In this document: piece after piece, positions 1-11,789 of the stretch | Position numbering within the stretch: the stretch's first letter is position 1 | Layout: the number at the start of each line of letters is the position of its first letter | Source of the DNA: Gambelia wislizenii | Lineage: Eukaryota > Chordata > Lepidosauria > Squamata > Crotaphytidae | Direction of reading: 5' to 3' | Length of the DNA: 64,000 nucleotides | Assembly: GCA_030847615.1 (NCBI GenBank) | Contig: JAUMIR010000005.1 | Coordinates: 172,636,596 to 172,700,595 of the forward strand | The notes under the pieces: generated by a model | Databases searched by the model: none | Told to the model about the DNA's origin: nothing | Seen by the model: the letters and a program-made list of their open reading frames with translations, nothing else | Position numbers and translations under genes: made by a program

Positions 1-1323
1 CTGAGGACAATCACTCGTTATCTGATGTTCAGAAAAGGGAGGAATAACCTTCCCCAAATGGTACCTTCAACAATGGATAGGAAGAGCAAGTCACCAGTAT
101 TTCTAAAAGGAGCAAGTGGCTGCATCCCATATACTTTTGCATATACTGGACCACCAAATTTAATGGAAATGCCAGAGTTTGGAATGTAACTTTTAAAAGA
201 GAGCTGTGGTTATAATTTCAAGGCCACTAAAAAGGGATGATTAATGTTATAATGAATATTTTATTTAAATAACTCACTTTCCACTGTTTCTCAAATGGTA
301 TCAAGGTGAATATGTGCAATGGCAACATATATGTGTCTATGTTAATTCTACATTCTGCTCAGTTTGCAAAGTACTGGCTGCCTTTCACCACTGCTACAGC
401 ATATTTCATAAGGTTTGCAAAATTTATATTTATGCCCTTTGTCTGGTTTCAGCTGTTACATACTAAAAACGTTCCAATTGCTCACTAGCATTAGTCAGTG
501 TTTCAACTTGGTGAACCATTCATGCTATGTTTGTATCTGTTTGAGGTTCGCTTGCATTGATGAAATTCCATCAGTACATCCACAAATTGTTCTGTGTTTC
601 CTCATTCGCTGAACGTACCTTCACAAGCACAGTTCTCACAATCTTAAAAATATATAAATCATTAAGTTTACATGAAGATAGCAGGATAGAATCAGTCAGC
701 TTCTCTATCTCCCACAGTCATTTTTTTTTAAAAAAGAATCTCAACCTTTCTATTTATGAAGAAATCTATAAATGTTGACAAATGCTTAAGGAAAACAACT
801 AAAATGTTCTCCTTTTTAGCAGGTACATCATTTCCAGCACAGAGGTTATCATATTGTACCTGTCTAACTTTTAGTATTCAAGATGAGGAGCATAAGAAAA
901 AGATTCAGATTTTAAGAACAGAATATTCAAAGCCTGGATGGATAATTCTGCCACTTCTACTTTCTGTCAGTCCCCCCCCCTTTTTTCTTTCTTTCTTGGT
1001 GAAATAAATCTCATGGTTCTTGTTTTTCCTTTCTCATTTATAAAGGTTTTTTTGTGTGTGGGGGACATCCTTGTTTAAAAAAATTGAACCAAATGAAACA
1101 CACACATACACACCCTTGTTATGCATAAACAGCAGGGACAATTCTTACACTGAATTAGTCTGATGCCAGAGAAATAATTTCTCCCCCAAAATCAGGAAGG
1201 AATCAGTAGTTTCTATACTTTATATTCAAATAGCTGCTAAATGGATAGATCTGAACCAGAATTTATAGGTGAAGTGTGATTAAGGATACTCCATTCCTAT
1301 TTTGAGATAACAGGAGTAAGACA
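1..1323. other. Anonymous AT-rich DNA, no gene seen
   Basis: No reading frame here resembles a known protein, and the short ORFs (up to 83 codons) have no recognisable domain. The stretch contains T-rich and pyrimidine-rich runs near 720-730 and 973-1000 and a short CA-rich patch near 1098-1115. I see no transposon ends or RNA gene. It is best treated as unannotated intergenic sequence. Confidence 0.6.
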
Positions 1324-1695
1324 TTTGTTTGTTTGTTTAATTGTTTGTTTGTTTGTTTATACCCCACTCTTCAGCCACAAAGGCTGTCAGAGTGGCTTAC
1401 AAACTGTTAATTTGACAGATCCCTGCTCTCAGGCTTACAATCTAAATACAATATGACACACAAGGAAAAGGGAATGGCAGTGGGGGAGGTGGTTAAGTCT
1501 AGCAGTTACTGCCTCTTCTTCTCTCCCTCTGTAGCCCAGGCTGTGGAAGTTGGGATGGAGGGAGGGCCTTTATCTGCTTCTGGGCCTAGGCATGTTGGAG
1601 CTGTGCTTGCCTCCTCTTCTCTGTCTCCAAGATCACAGCAGTGGCAGTTGGGGTGGAGGGAGAGCCTTCCATCTGCTTTGGATTATTTATAGGAG
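1324..1695 (-). repeat. L2-like LINE/SINE 3' end with (TTTG)n tail
   Basis: Read on the minus strand, this repeat ends in text typical of reptile L2-type tails ('...gtaagcctgagagcagggat...' followed by wording such as 'agccactctgacagcc...') and a tetranucleotide tail, seen on the plus strand as (TTTG)n at 1324-1360. Its body at about 1530-1690 matches, in reverse complement, the body of the repeat at 15640-15995: both have two similar blocks around the phrase 'ccctccatcccaactgcca'. The family assignment is inference from the tail; the pairing of the two copies is directly visible. Confidence 0.55.
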
Positions 1696-2906
1696 TATAG
1701 CTTTTGATGGAGTTTGTCTGCATTCCCTGTATTTCGCTGTGGTGAAACTGAGTCAATGTTTTCACTAGTACAAAGCTGCACTTTATACTGCCCATTCTCC
1801 CATTTAATTGCCAAGAGGAAACATGATTTAAAATATCTGGGGAGTCTGGACTAAATCACCTTCAAGATGCCCTTCAACTTTGTAATTCTTTGTAGACAGC
1901 ATTAGTTGCAATATCAATGCGGAGTGGTAGCTTTATGTACTTCAGAGCTTCTGTTACCTAAACTCTATGGCTCCATTCCAGTGAAATGACAAATCTGGGA
2001 TTTAGGTCCATTACCCTGCCACTGGCAACCACATCAGTTCTGCACACAAAGTGGGTGTATACTAGTACGGAATAGGTAAATATTGGCCTGGGGTGGGGGG
2101 GAAGCAATAAGGGCATTGCGTCCCTCAAAAAGTGTTTTGTTCCTCACCTGAAATTTTCCTTCACTCCACAAATTTCTAACCTTGAAGAAATAATGTAGTA
2201 TGTGGAGAAATAATTATTGTAATGTAAAAGCAATCTTGTGTACCCCATTCACATCCTAAGATAAGTCTAGGGGTTTTTTTTTCCCCCTCCATGCTTCTGT
2301 TCTCCCAAACTCCCTTTCTCTTATTTCACTGGGCACTTCCAGCCAGCTGGAGTGCTGCCTCATTCAACACATGACCTAATTTAAATTTTATTGCTCTTTG
2401 AGAGGCTCTTTTAAGTTAGAGTCTCCATGCGGCTGTAGCCATCTTATCTTTTCTTAGCCATGCTGCTTCTATGAAACCATGCCATGATGTTTGCTTTTCA
2501 AATCACCATGTAGCTTCTACCGCTAAAGAAGCTAAAGGGTGAGTCTTTCTACCCTAAATCCTCCTAGTTAGTTAGGAACACTCTTTTAAAAGTTTGTTTT
2601 AGTATGTAGATTGAGACTGATATATCTTCAGTAAACTTTTGATTTGCATTTTTAAACTGACTCCTTTGTTTTTGTAATGAGTCTAATTCAATGGGTGATC
2701 AGATCGACCACAGACCTCTGAATACACTTTTAAATGTTAATTGAGCTTGTTTGCATTCTTAAGCCACTCTGCATGAATTTGAAAGTAAATGATTTTTAAC
2801 TCCTTTTTTAAAGAAGATATTTTTTTATTGATTTTAAAAGGGCTAGATCCCTGGAATTTTTAATACATTTTTAATTTTAGACTCATTACTCCTACAATGA
2901 GACACT
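1696..2906. other. Anonymous AT-rich DNA
   Basis: No gene, RNA or transposon end was recognised. Contents are homopolymer T runs, short poly-purine patches and single-copy-looking sequence. Small ORFs on both strands lack any recognisable domain. Confidence 0.5.
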
Positions 2907-3145
2907 GAAAATTGTTCACAACTAGAACGCTTCCATTTGCTGTGCTCACATTCTTTTCGCAATTTTGCCTGCCTCTTTTCTTTGAATATCTAACCTGTCT
3001 TGAAGGCTCAAGTGAAATTTTAAATGGATACAATGCTGGAAACCTGGGGAGTGAAGGGAAATTTTATTGGGGCTGGAGAGTTATTATTTGGGAGAGAAAT
3101 GCCTCATTCCACCCCTCACCCACCCCCATAGGTACACCTCCAGAT
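2907..3145 (+). repeat. Unclassified interspersed repeat, copy 1
   Basis: This stretch aligns by eye with 23390-23580. Shared landmarks in order are 'aaaattgtt(c/a)aca', 'tttgctg', 'cattc', a T-rich middle with 'aactg/caagtgaaa', 'cctcattccacc' and 'ccccata'. The copies are diverged, with small indels. I could not find terminal inverted repeats or a poly-A tail, so the class is unknown. A 141-codon ORF overlapping it is probably fortuitous. Confidence 0.4.
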
Positions 3146-4869
3146 GTATGTAGAACATCTCTACGGATTTTTAAAAGAAATGGTAGCAATGGCCACAATG
3201 GAAAAACGGCCATCAGTGAGCACAAACAAAATAAACGAAACAAAAAGGGTAACAGATTAGAGATTCCATTCTTCACTCTTCTTCCCCACTACAGCTGTCT
3301 AAATTTAGATCTTGAGTTCTATGATTCAGGTTTGTAGAATGCTAGGTGCCATGTACACAAAGAGCAAATTTTTTTAAAAAAAATGATGTTAAAAAGTGAT
3401 CAAGCAGAAGTCACTTAATGTTGGATTGCTTTACCCCAATTGTTTTACCCCAATTTAGGAAATGAAATTGTGGGACAGGACACAAACACCAAGAGATTCT
3501 GTCATGATGTGTATGTAATGATGGAAAAGAAATATGTAGTCTGCAAAATTAAATCCCACACATATCTTGGGCTCCTATAACAGAGAGGAAACTGTATTTT
3601 TTTCTTTCAGCAAATTAAGTGCTACTGTTCACAAACATGTTTTAGTCAGTGGAACTGTGTCGAAACTTTGCAGTTAGAAATGTCTGCAATTAAAAGGCAT
3701 ATGTGAGAGGAAGTGTGTAGTAAAATGAATATACATTTCCATGTAGAAATAAAAAGTAACCTCACAACCTGTTACTGAATATGGAGGGATTCTGAAACAC
3801 ACACACACACTTGTTCCCATTCCTTCTTGTAGGACATGAGAATTTCTGTGAACAGCATGAGGTGGCAAGAAAAAGTCAAATGGTACATATGTCAACACAG
3901 AATCCAGGTGTCTAACTCCTACGGTAATCCTGTAGAAGATGGGATATCTACTGTGCAGCAAACAGGGATATTTCATACAAATATGGTGGATGTGACTGTG
4001 TACTGCATACAAATGTGTGTGTGTGTGCGTGTGCGTGTGTGTCAAAAAATCTCCATCCTTTGTATTGCCTTGGATTATGAAGTTTTCTTCAGCCTGAATC
4101 TATTATATTTCCTTGTGATGACAAAATGGAAAGGGCAGAAGTCTAAGGCTGGGTGGTGTTTCTTTGGAACTGTGCCTTTAACAATCATTCCTTCAGGAAC
4201 AATGTGGTTTTTCACTTTGTTATGCTGACAAAGAATGAGATTTCCCCTCCTTACTCTCTCTCCTGTTTAATGTGTTTTTACAACACAGCTACACAAGCAA
4301 TTTGCCAGACTTAACTTGAAGGATTGTTGCGTTTCTGAAGTATAGTGAGAAAAATAGAACCATTCCACTTTCATTTGCAACTTGCAATTGTAGAAGTGGG
4401 TGATCAGCCTGATTTCTGGGAAGATATCTCTGTAGGGTAAGTGACCTTCAGCTAGTGACACACAAATTCCTTCTCAGCTCAGTTTAGTCTTATCTAGTGT
4501 TCATATAAAACCTCTATATTCTGAGAGTTTTTATCCAGTTTGTAATGTTAGCACATAAACAGTTGTTGTCCCTTGAGAAATATCACACATTCAATATATT
4601 AATATTAGACATCCACTAGGAAATAATGCCCACCTCCCCCAAATAGGCGTCCTCAGAAAAGAAAAAAAAAGCAGGGATTGAAATATTATTATTAAGAGGG
4701 GAACAACAGATTAAAATACAACACATGACATCAGTTAAAAAGAACATATAAAACCAATACATAGTAAAAACAATCCATACTTTAAAATTCTTAATTTAAA
4801 AATTCATAATTTAAAAATAATCTAGATAGTTCTGCCAGAAAAAACAGTTCTTTAGCCCTGTTTTAAACT
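3146..4869. other. Anonymous DNA with (GT)n/(AC)n microsatellites
   Basis: Two dinucleotide runs lie here: a short AC run at 3798-3811 and an imperfect GT run at about 4013-4042. The minus-strand 123-codon ORF begins in the GT run (a Thr-His run) and the overlapping plus-strand ORF is its antisense; neither looks like a real protein. AT-rich low-complexity sequence fills 4660-4860. Confidence 0.5.
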
Positions 4870-6278
4870 CAGGGCTTGTCTACATAGGAAACTTACCGTA
4901 TCTCATCTTGCCTCTCATCTTAGATCCCTGCCGTCCTAATGATGCAGGGCTCTTGCCCTGTTCTGTCCCCAGGCAGTCCTCACAACCCCCAGGGCAAAGA
5001 CAGGGAAAAGGGGTTATGGCCTGTGTGGTGATGGCAGTCCCATCATCCTGCAAAGGACTTCAGTTCCTATCATGTGTGTGTGATAATGGAGGGTTGCATT
5101 TCCCATGATCCCGCAGTCAGAGATTGTCTTGCAAACATAACATCAGGTAACAAAAGGGTTAACCTCAGGGGGAAATACTGGGATACCTCCAGGTCAGCAG
5201 CATCAATGACTTTATCACATCATCTGAGGCAAACTTGACAAATCAAGAATGCCAGAGTGGAGATTTAAACTAAGGTATAAATACTCTGTTCTGAGCACAT
5301 GCTTTAGTCAGACCAGCTGGAGAACGGAGACAAAGAGACCATGTCTAAGAGCCTGAGAAGTTGAACAATGGAAGAGGTGGTTAAGCCAGGCCTCAGATGG
5401 CCAGCCGGCTTAACACCTTCTTGGAATTCAAAGACTAAATCCTGCATACTAGACTTCACAGTTGTGAGTAGAATCTTTGTGTAGGGACAGTTTTTTAGCT
5501 AGATTGCATCAGGATTTTATGATTTATTTTCTCCTTGACTGGATGAATTCTGTACTTACTATATCTTTGTAACTTTAAGCTGAACCTGAAAGGAAGGGCC
5601 TTTCATGAAATGATTTACCTCTTTAATCTTGCTTGAATAATAAAATAAGCCTTTCTTAATCTTCCTATATGCTGATGCTGCACGTGCCTGCCTCTCTGGT
5701 CTTTGCTACATTGCTTTCTCTCTATAGGGACAGGAGGGAGGAGTTGGTTGGTTCCACAGTGGTGAGTAGTTCCACAGGTTTTCCAGTCTCCCAGATGGGC
5801 TGGCTATAAAGACTGCATTTGGGTGGTGGCAGCTTTTAGGCCTCTAGGGGCACCCTTGAGTGAGGCCGCTCTGGGTTGCCTTTACAGGGGAGCTAATTCT
5901 GGGGGTTCCAAGCTGAAAACCCCCAGATTAGCTATATTACAGTCTGTTACACTGTTTTTAAAAATTACCTGCTTTAATCCATTCCCATGGGCAAAAAATG
6001 GATTGAGCCCCGCATGACCTCAGAAGCCCATCCCAGCAGGTTGGCCCATCCTTGCAGCTGCTGGTCTGCTGTTGCTCTGCTGCAGGAGGAAAGAGTCCCA
6101 CAGCATGTGACCAAGGCTGTGGCTTCCTAGGTCCAGGAGGGCAAGGAAGACTGCTGTGATGGCAGTGGCAGTGACAGGCTGACATGTCCATCTGGACTTC
6201 CTCCCATTTCATGGAGGTATGCGGGAGAAACAGGCCTGATCCATGAGCAGGTATCCTGGCCTATGTAGATGATCCCTC
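4870..6278. mobile_element. hAT-like non-autonomous element, family 1, split by an insertion
   Basis: The left end starts 'cagggcttgtctacat' at 4870 and the right end reads 'tgtagatgatccct' at 6264-6277, an inverted match. The left part (4870-5090) matches the inner text of 17800-17942 in reverse complement and also 63854-64000. The right part (about 5965-6278) matches 17468-17765 in reverse complement. The two halves are separated by unrelated sequence (about 5100-5955), so a second element inserted here. CAGGG-type ends are typical of hAT elements; an 8-bp target duplication is not readable, so class is inference. Confidence 0.6.
5110..5955 (+). mobile_element. Possible solo LTR inserted in a hAT-like element
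   Basis: The sequence between the two halves of the surrounding element has a TATAAATA box at 5276-5283 and an AATAAA signal at 5639-5644, about 360 bases apart, in the order expected of an LTR. A hairpin with arms reading 'aacccccagattag' and its near-complement lies at about 5888-5930. Exact ends and a target duplication were not identified, and no retroviral coding sequence is present. This is offered as a likely LTR-type insertion, not proven. Confidence 0.35.
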
Positions 6279-6422
6279 AAATAGTGCGTCCAGCTGTCAA
6301 ATCTCTTCCAGTAGGTCATTCAAGAATCTAGGGGTAGTGGGGAAAAGTCATCCTGTTGACAGTTGCCAGCCTAGTCCTGGCTGACTGGAGTAATTGATTG
6401 GTAAATGCCTGAATTAAAATAG

Positions 6423-6658
6423 TGGTGGTTGTTATGCACCTTCAAGTCAATCCTGACTTACGCTGACATCAGAGTGGGGTGTTTTTTTGCCAAGATTTAT
6501 TCAGAGAACATTTGTAATTTCTTTCTCCTAAGGCTAGGAGAGTGTGACTTGCCCAAGGCTACCCACTCAGTTTCCATGGCTGAGTGATAAGTCAAACCCT
6601 GGTCTTGAGGAATCCTAGTCCAACACTCAAAGCTCTACACTACACTGACTCTTTGACA
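6423..6658 (-). repeat. tRNA-derived SINE (Bov-B-like tail), full-length
   Basis: On the minus strand this reads as a tRNA-like head ('gtgtagtg...' A box, a degenerate B box near 'gactt...accagg'), a core with 'cttgggcaagtcaca', and a 3' end related to 'gacttgaaggcacataaca'. It matches copies at 29427-29647, 42422-42666 and 43996-44190. The head is diverged and is not a functional tRNA. The tail resembles that of the Bov-B fragment at 40550-40613, suggesting mobilisation by Bov-B. Confidence 0.7.
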
Positions 6659-7747
6659 GAGATGGAGAGGAAATAAAAAGACCATTTGTATGAAGTATTT
6701 AAGCCAAATTGAAAAGACGCACACTAAGAAAAACACTGTATGATTAGGGAATCTGACCATGTAATATAGAGCAATTGACCATAAAAGGCATTACCATTAA
6801 AAAGATATCTTACTGACCCAAAAGTTCTATACCACACACTTTTGACTCAGAATTTCAAAAATAAGAAAACTGTCATTTATTTCTTCACTTTTCCATCCCT
6901 GTGTTCATTTTGTCCTCCCATTGTACATCAATTTGTGATTAAAAATGCAAGAAATTTCATAATACTGCACATATTCCTCTTAGTTTATTAATTCTAGTGC
7001 AGTTTTGCTTAGTTTGGGTGAGGAGAGGAATCCTCAAATACAATTTGATTTTTTTTCTATAGTATTTTTACTTCGTTTGATATTTTTGTGAACACATTTC
7101 CCTAATATGTCTAGTTTGTAAAATTCAGAGAAGTGATGATTGTTGATGTATAATCCTGTTTTGGTTCATGGATAGTTTCAGGAAGGACAAATTTGAAGGG
7201 CTGTTTTTTAATACAAGCCAAATAATTTTCTCCCCATCCCCAATCAAAGTTGATTGCTATAAACTCAGGGCTGATCAGAAGATACGCAAATAGCTAAGAC
7301 TAGAACAAGTGAATGGTATAAAAGAAGACGTTATTGAAGATATCAATGGTTGTTGGATGGAGACAGCAGGTTAGAGCAGAAAAAAGCTGGTCCATGTGCC
7401 ATCTTCTGTGAGGGCTCTTCAGTCATAGTAAATGGCCTCTGAGAGCATAAGTGCTCCCCTGCCCTGCAGAAATGCCAGGTTTGGCTATCTGACTAGGCAT
7501 TCAAAGCATTGTCCAAATTGCATTATAAAAGACAAGGCCTTTTCCTTTCTCCCATGGCCTGTGAACAAGGGATGGTAACAGGTGATTAGTCTCACAGTCT
7601 AATTAATTTTATATACTTTTTCACTGGAAATCTCATAGTCCTGGAATGCTTAGCTGCTCTCTCCATTAAAAAGAATATAACACTTTTCCTACCCATGACA
7701 AGCTGTCATGGTATCCTGTGAACAATTAAACAGTTTTATTTTACATA
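6659..7747. other. Anonymous AT-rich DNA
   Basis: No gene or recognisable repeat was seen. The segment is A+T-rich with no long open frame and no obvious inverted terminal repeats. Confidence 0.5.
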
Positions 7748-7749
7748 TA

Positions 7750-8004
7750 CAGTAGGACCCCCATATCCACGGATTCATTATCCACTGATTCAATTATTCA
7801 CGGGACACAAAATAGCACACCTACCATAGAGTCTTCCTAGAAATGTGTCCCCTCCAGCCATTTTCTAGGTCCTCCAAGGCATCGCTATGGTATTTTAAAC
7901 TGGCAGTCCCATTGTTTTCAATGGTGTTTGCTAATATCCATTGTTTTGGGTATCCATGCCCCCCACCCCAGAACCAATTCCCAGCAGATACATGGGTCCT
8001 ACTG
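7750..8004. mobile_element. Tigger/pogo-like MITE, TA-flanked
   Basis: Inverted ends read 'cagtaggaccc' at 7750 and 'gggtcctactg' ending at 8004, each flanked by TA (7748-7749 and 8005-8006), the target duplication of Tc1/mariner-superfamily elements. The inner text ('tatccacggattca', 'gccattttctaggtcctcc') recurs at 13038-13273. There is no transposase ORF, so it is non-autonomous. Confidence 0.75.
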
Positions 8005-8150
8005 TACATTGTTTTTGTATGCACACACTACAAATTGGGCAGCCTGGATGGGGAAGAATAATCTCCCAATGGGATTAGAAGTGTTTGGTGTCAATATTTA
8101 TAATGTAGAGGCTAGCATACCTTAAAAACACATCCCTTTCAGCAGATTTA

Positions 8151-8964
8151 GGACATTTTCAGACTAGTCTTACCATGCAAGAAGACTCCGGGAGAGGTAT
8201 GCCACTATCCCATGGCAGGGGGTCCGTTTCAGATGACACTGTCCTTCGTCTGTGTCACTTCCGTGTTCCATTGAAGGCAACCACATCATTTTTTATTCAC
8301 GGAAGTTGTCTGTGAATAAAAAATGGTGCAGTTGCCTTCAATGGAACACGGAAGTGACACGGACGGCGGACGGCGTTGCCCAAAATGGACCCCCTGCCAC
8401 ACGATAGCGGCGTACCTCTCAAGAGTTTTCTTGTGCGGTAAGACTTGTCACTGTCCTTGAGCAAGCAGGGATCACCAGCATTGAGGCCATGATATTGAGA
8501 ACACACCTGCCCTGGGCAGGGCATGTTTCTAGGATGGAGGACCATCACCTCCCCAAAATAGTACTCTACGGTGAACTTGCCACGGGTCAGCGTAAGAGTG
8601 GTGCTCCAAAAAAACGATACAAGGACGCCCTGAAACAACATTTCAGGCTCGGCCAAATTGATCACCAACAATGGTCTGCCCTGGCCTCACATCCAGAGGC
8701 ATGGAGACGCACTATCCACAATGCTGCAGCCTTATTTGAGAACTCATGCCGAACAAGTCTTGAAGAGAAACGACAACACAGAAAGAATCACAACCTAGAA
8801 ACATCACCCAAGGAGACCTTCTGCCGTGCTTTCTGCAACCGGACTTGTTTATTTCAGATTGGCCTTTTTAGTCATCAGCGCGCTTGCAGAAAGCATAGGA
8901 TGAGTCCTTCCTGAATCTTTGTTTGCGAAGAAAAGCCAGAGAGAAGACTTGTCTGAAAATGTCC
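8151..8964. mobile_element. Foldback (palindromic) DNA element, copy 1, interrupted by a LINE
   Basis: The ends are 'ggacattttcagac' at 8151 and 'gtctgaaaatgtcc' ending at 8964. Apart from the LINE insert (8450-8943) and its duplicated target, almost the entire element is one long inverted repeat of about 150 bases per arm around a centre near 8300-8320 ('cacggaagttgtctgtg'). The flanks carry 'tta' on both sides, consistent with a 3-bp target duplication. Copy 2 is at 33645-33985. No ORF of its own. Confidence 0.7.
8450..8943 (+). pseudogene. Non-LTR retrotransposon RT C-terminal fragment, copy 1
   Basis: The plus-strand ORF (8489-8914) encodes the C-terminal tail of a LINE reverse transcriptase protein, with the motifs 'MILRTHLPWAGHVSRMED', 'RKSGAPKKRYKDALK' and 'HNAAALFENSCRTSLEEKR'. 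It is 5' truncated and flanked by a perfect 10-bp duplication 'aagacttgtc' (8440-8449 and 8944-8953), so its bounds are exact. The 3' end has a small hairpin ('cttcgtttgcgaag' in other copies) followed by 'ccagagag'. Copies 2 and 3 are at 29700-30300 and 50854-51798. I do not assign a clade with confidence. Confidence 0.8.
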
Positions 8965-9330
8965 TTAGAAAAGCTTTATTCAGCATGTAGGCCTGGTCAT
9001 AGCACATAAAACTGTGAGAACTGAAGTTTTTTCAGGAACATAGTATAAATAAAGCACAAAGCAATTCAGGCAGTTTCCCCAGGCCTATATCCCATTTGTC
9101 AGTTAACCAAAACATCCTGTTTTCCCAAACAGAGGCCTCCTTCCCTCTTGTACCAGGCTTTCCCACAGGACTGACCTTGACAACTCATAGTTTGTTTACT
9201 TTCCAACACAACTGCTGGTTAATCCAAGCTGTTGAGAAATAACAGTAGTTAATCCAGTCCAGGTCATTCCTTTTCTATTCAGACTCATCACTTGTGTTGC
9301 ATATCCCATCATCCAGCATTGCACAACATA
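8965..9330. repeat. Unclassified repeat related to 10478-11210
   Basis: The phrase 'agttaatccagtccaggtca' occurs at about 9248-9267 and again at about 10676-10695, each preceded by a 'gttgag...' segment. Both regions start with a 'ctttatt/gtttatt' context rich in AATAAA signals, as in an LTR read on the minus strand. Ends were not determined. Confidence 0.35.
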
Positions 9331-10477
9331 TGCAAAAACATAACAAGTATGGCAGGACTAATGATCCTGACAGTATCTTGGAACTTCATCTGAACCACCC
9401 TTCATCCTTCTGCTCATTCTTACCTTTCTCTAGGAACAATTATTATATATACATATAATAGACTCATTATCTGAGTACCTATTTTTATGTAACCAGCTTG
9501 AGGCCAGGTCACTGGAAAGAGGGTCTCCTTCCACATCTACTTATCTAGATCCTCATATCATAAACTAAGGCCCTTCTCCTCCTAGTGATCCAGTCAGATG
9601 AGATGAGGCAGTTACTTACAAGAGAGCCCCCCCCCCAATGTGATACCATGATTGGAATGATCTCCATTTGCCTAACACCTCAATTTCTGTCTTTTGGGTG
9701 CCAGGTGAAGGCTTTTTTTTTCTTTGTCCTCACAGGCATTTAAAGTCTTTTTAAATCTTGCACAATTGTCTAATAATACTTATGTGTAATAATACTTATG
9801 TGTGCTGCATTTGTTTATTTTTGTGGTGATTTTACAATGGTTTGTTATATTCTATTTTTATCATAGCTTACTGTCTGCATTTTATGTTTTGTAATGTACT
9901 GTACAATGCATTAAATCAATGCATCCATTGATACCCAAACTCCAGTAGTTAGAACAGGAAAAAAACTTGATTGAACAGACCAGTCTGGGACCTGTGCCCA
10001 CCATTCTGCCACTCTGGCTCAAGTCCAAATAGTAGAGGAGATGGAGTTAACCACAGCATAGGATATTATGCTATATTCAGTTTTAAGGACCACCTCAACC
10101 TGTTAAACTTGTGTTCTTTTGAAGCTATAATTTCCTGGCATTTGTGGTCTTGGGTAAATATGAAAAACCTTTAATACAGCAAGTTATAATAACTTGTTTT
10201 TAACTGAATTGCATGATGGATTGGGCTTTGGAAAATTAATTCTATAGCCCTGAGGCAAATGCTTGCTAGTGGTCCCTCACATTCCAGCATGTCTATCCAT
10301 GAGTACCCATAAAGTTTAAAATGAGAATGTCTGGTGTTATCCAAGTAAAAGGCTAGAGCAGTTACCAGTAAAGCAAAAGAAAAGCTGTATGATTCAGGAA
10401 CTGATATAATGACTAATTAGTTTCCATGTGCAAACACAGCACTTTAAATTCACCGAACTAATTAGCTGCTTTATGAT
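9331..10477. other. Anonymous DNA; homeobox-site-rich patch at 10395-10470
   Basis: No gene is seen. There is a 15-base direct repeat 'taataatacttatgtgt' pair near 9772-9802. The last 80 bases contain several TAATTAG/CTAATTAG motifs in otherwise non-repetitive sequence, which can mark homeodomain-binding conserved noncoding DNA, but this is weak evidence. Confidence 0.4.
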
Positions 10478-11210
10478 TCAATAAGGCAATGTGTTTATTA
10501 AGCAATAAAAATGTCTCTTTATTAGAAATTGATTACCAATTCCTGCAGATCCCCAAAGTATAAGTAGATGCCTTCTAAGGAAGTAAAGAGTTAGATAACA
10601 AAAGAATTGTCCTATGTTCCAGACAGCATCCAATGTCCCAGGGATAAACTGGTTGGAATGCAAGAGCTGTTGAGTAGTTAATCCAGTCCAGGTCAGTCAC
10701 AGGGTATCCAGCAGTATAAAGGGAGAAGCAAGAGCAGTGGTCATCAGATGGTCCAGAAGTAGAGCAAGTCTGTAGTCCAGATAAACAAAGCCAACAAGGT
10801 GTAAAACAGAGTTGCAAATTGTAGCCAGTCCAAGGTCAGGAAAACAGGAATAGAGTACTGCCAGTCACCAAGAGTGAGTGGCTGTCACCAAGAAAGCTGC
10901 CAGACAGCTGTTGGAAGATATATGGGAAGCTTTTTCCAGACAGCAAGCACCTAATTAGTCACCATATCCTACTTAACAGCCACTGGGGCTGGCATAATCT
11001 CTCCTTGTCTCTTCATTGCTCTGCAAAGGATGGTAATGTGTCTTCAGTGTCTGCAACCTCCTACTGGGGAGTAGGGCCCCCTTTTGCCTCAGCCCCCAGC
11101 TCCTTGGACTTGGAGACATCACCATCATCAGGAGCTGCAGATTCCTGGCAATCTGCCTCTTCCTCTGTGTCTGAATCTCCTGACTCCAGAGCATGAGTTA
11201 TGACAACAAT
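10478..11210 (-). repeat. Possible LTR-like repeat
   Basis: Read on the minus strand this segment has an ordered layout like an LTR: 'ctctggagtcaggagattc' near one end, a TATA-like stretch ('ccctttatactgctgg' near 10710) and an 'ataaagagacatttttattgctt' 3' region containing AATAAA-type signals near 10495-10525. It shares a block with 8965-9330. No target duplication or coding sequence was found, so the class is inference. Confidence 0.3.
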
Positions 11211-11789
11211 AACTCAAGTATAAATGTAAGTCTGAAGATTTTATTACCATCATTAAAATTTCAAAATCTTTCTTCTTGTAGTACTGATTTGTACTACAAT
11301 ATATACAATTTAGGAGTATAGGGGACTACAGGGGGCAGCCATTTGGCCGGTGATCTATCTAGCTGTGTGTTACTTTATAGAGGGGCAGTTCTCCATGACA
11401 GCAGACAAATAACTTTTACAGTGTTGCTACTTAAAAATGTTGATTTCTAATTTATTTATCAAGAGATTTAACTTCTACACACAAACCATCCATTCTATCA
11501 CTAAGCCACAACCTATTCTCTGTGACACATGTAACAATGCTTTCACAGATTAATTAGCACAGACATGTGGAGAATGATGCTTACCTTGACAACAATGATA
11601 TATTTACACAATTCACAATCCATTGTGACTAGAGATAGTAGTAAATTTTGTTTGGTTCACATACATATACGAGTGGGAAATGCTTGACCAAAGTATTTAT
11701 ATTAGGGACTGTTATGTTGGAATAGCACTAGAAAGTAGAACACTCTTCAATATATCTGAAAAAGGTGTGACCAACATTCAACTTGTTCT
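11211..11789. other. Anonymous AT-rich DNA
   Basis: No feature recognised; short ORFs only. The segment ends at the 3' terminus of the adjacent CR1 fragment. Confidence 0.5.

Noticed and set aside
2912..3337. 141-codon plus-strand ORF
   Set aside because: No recognisable domain, overlaps a repeat shared with 23390-23582, and has an opposing ORF on the other strand.
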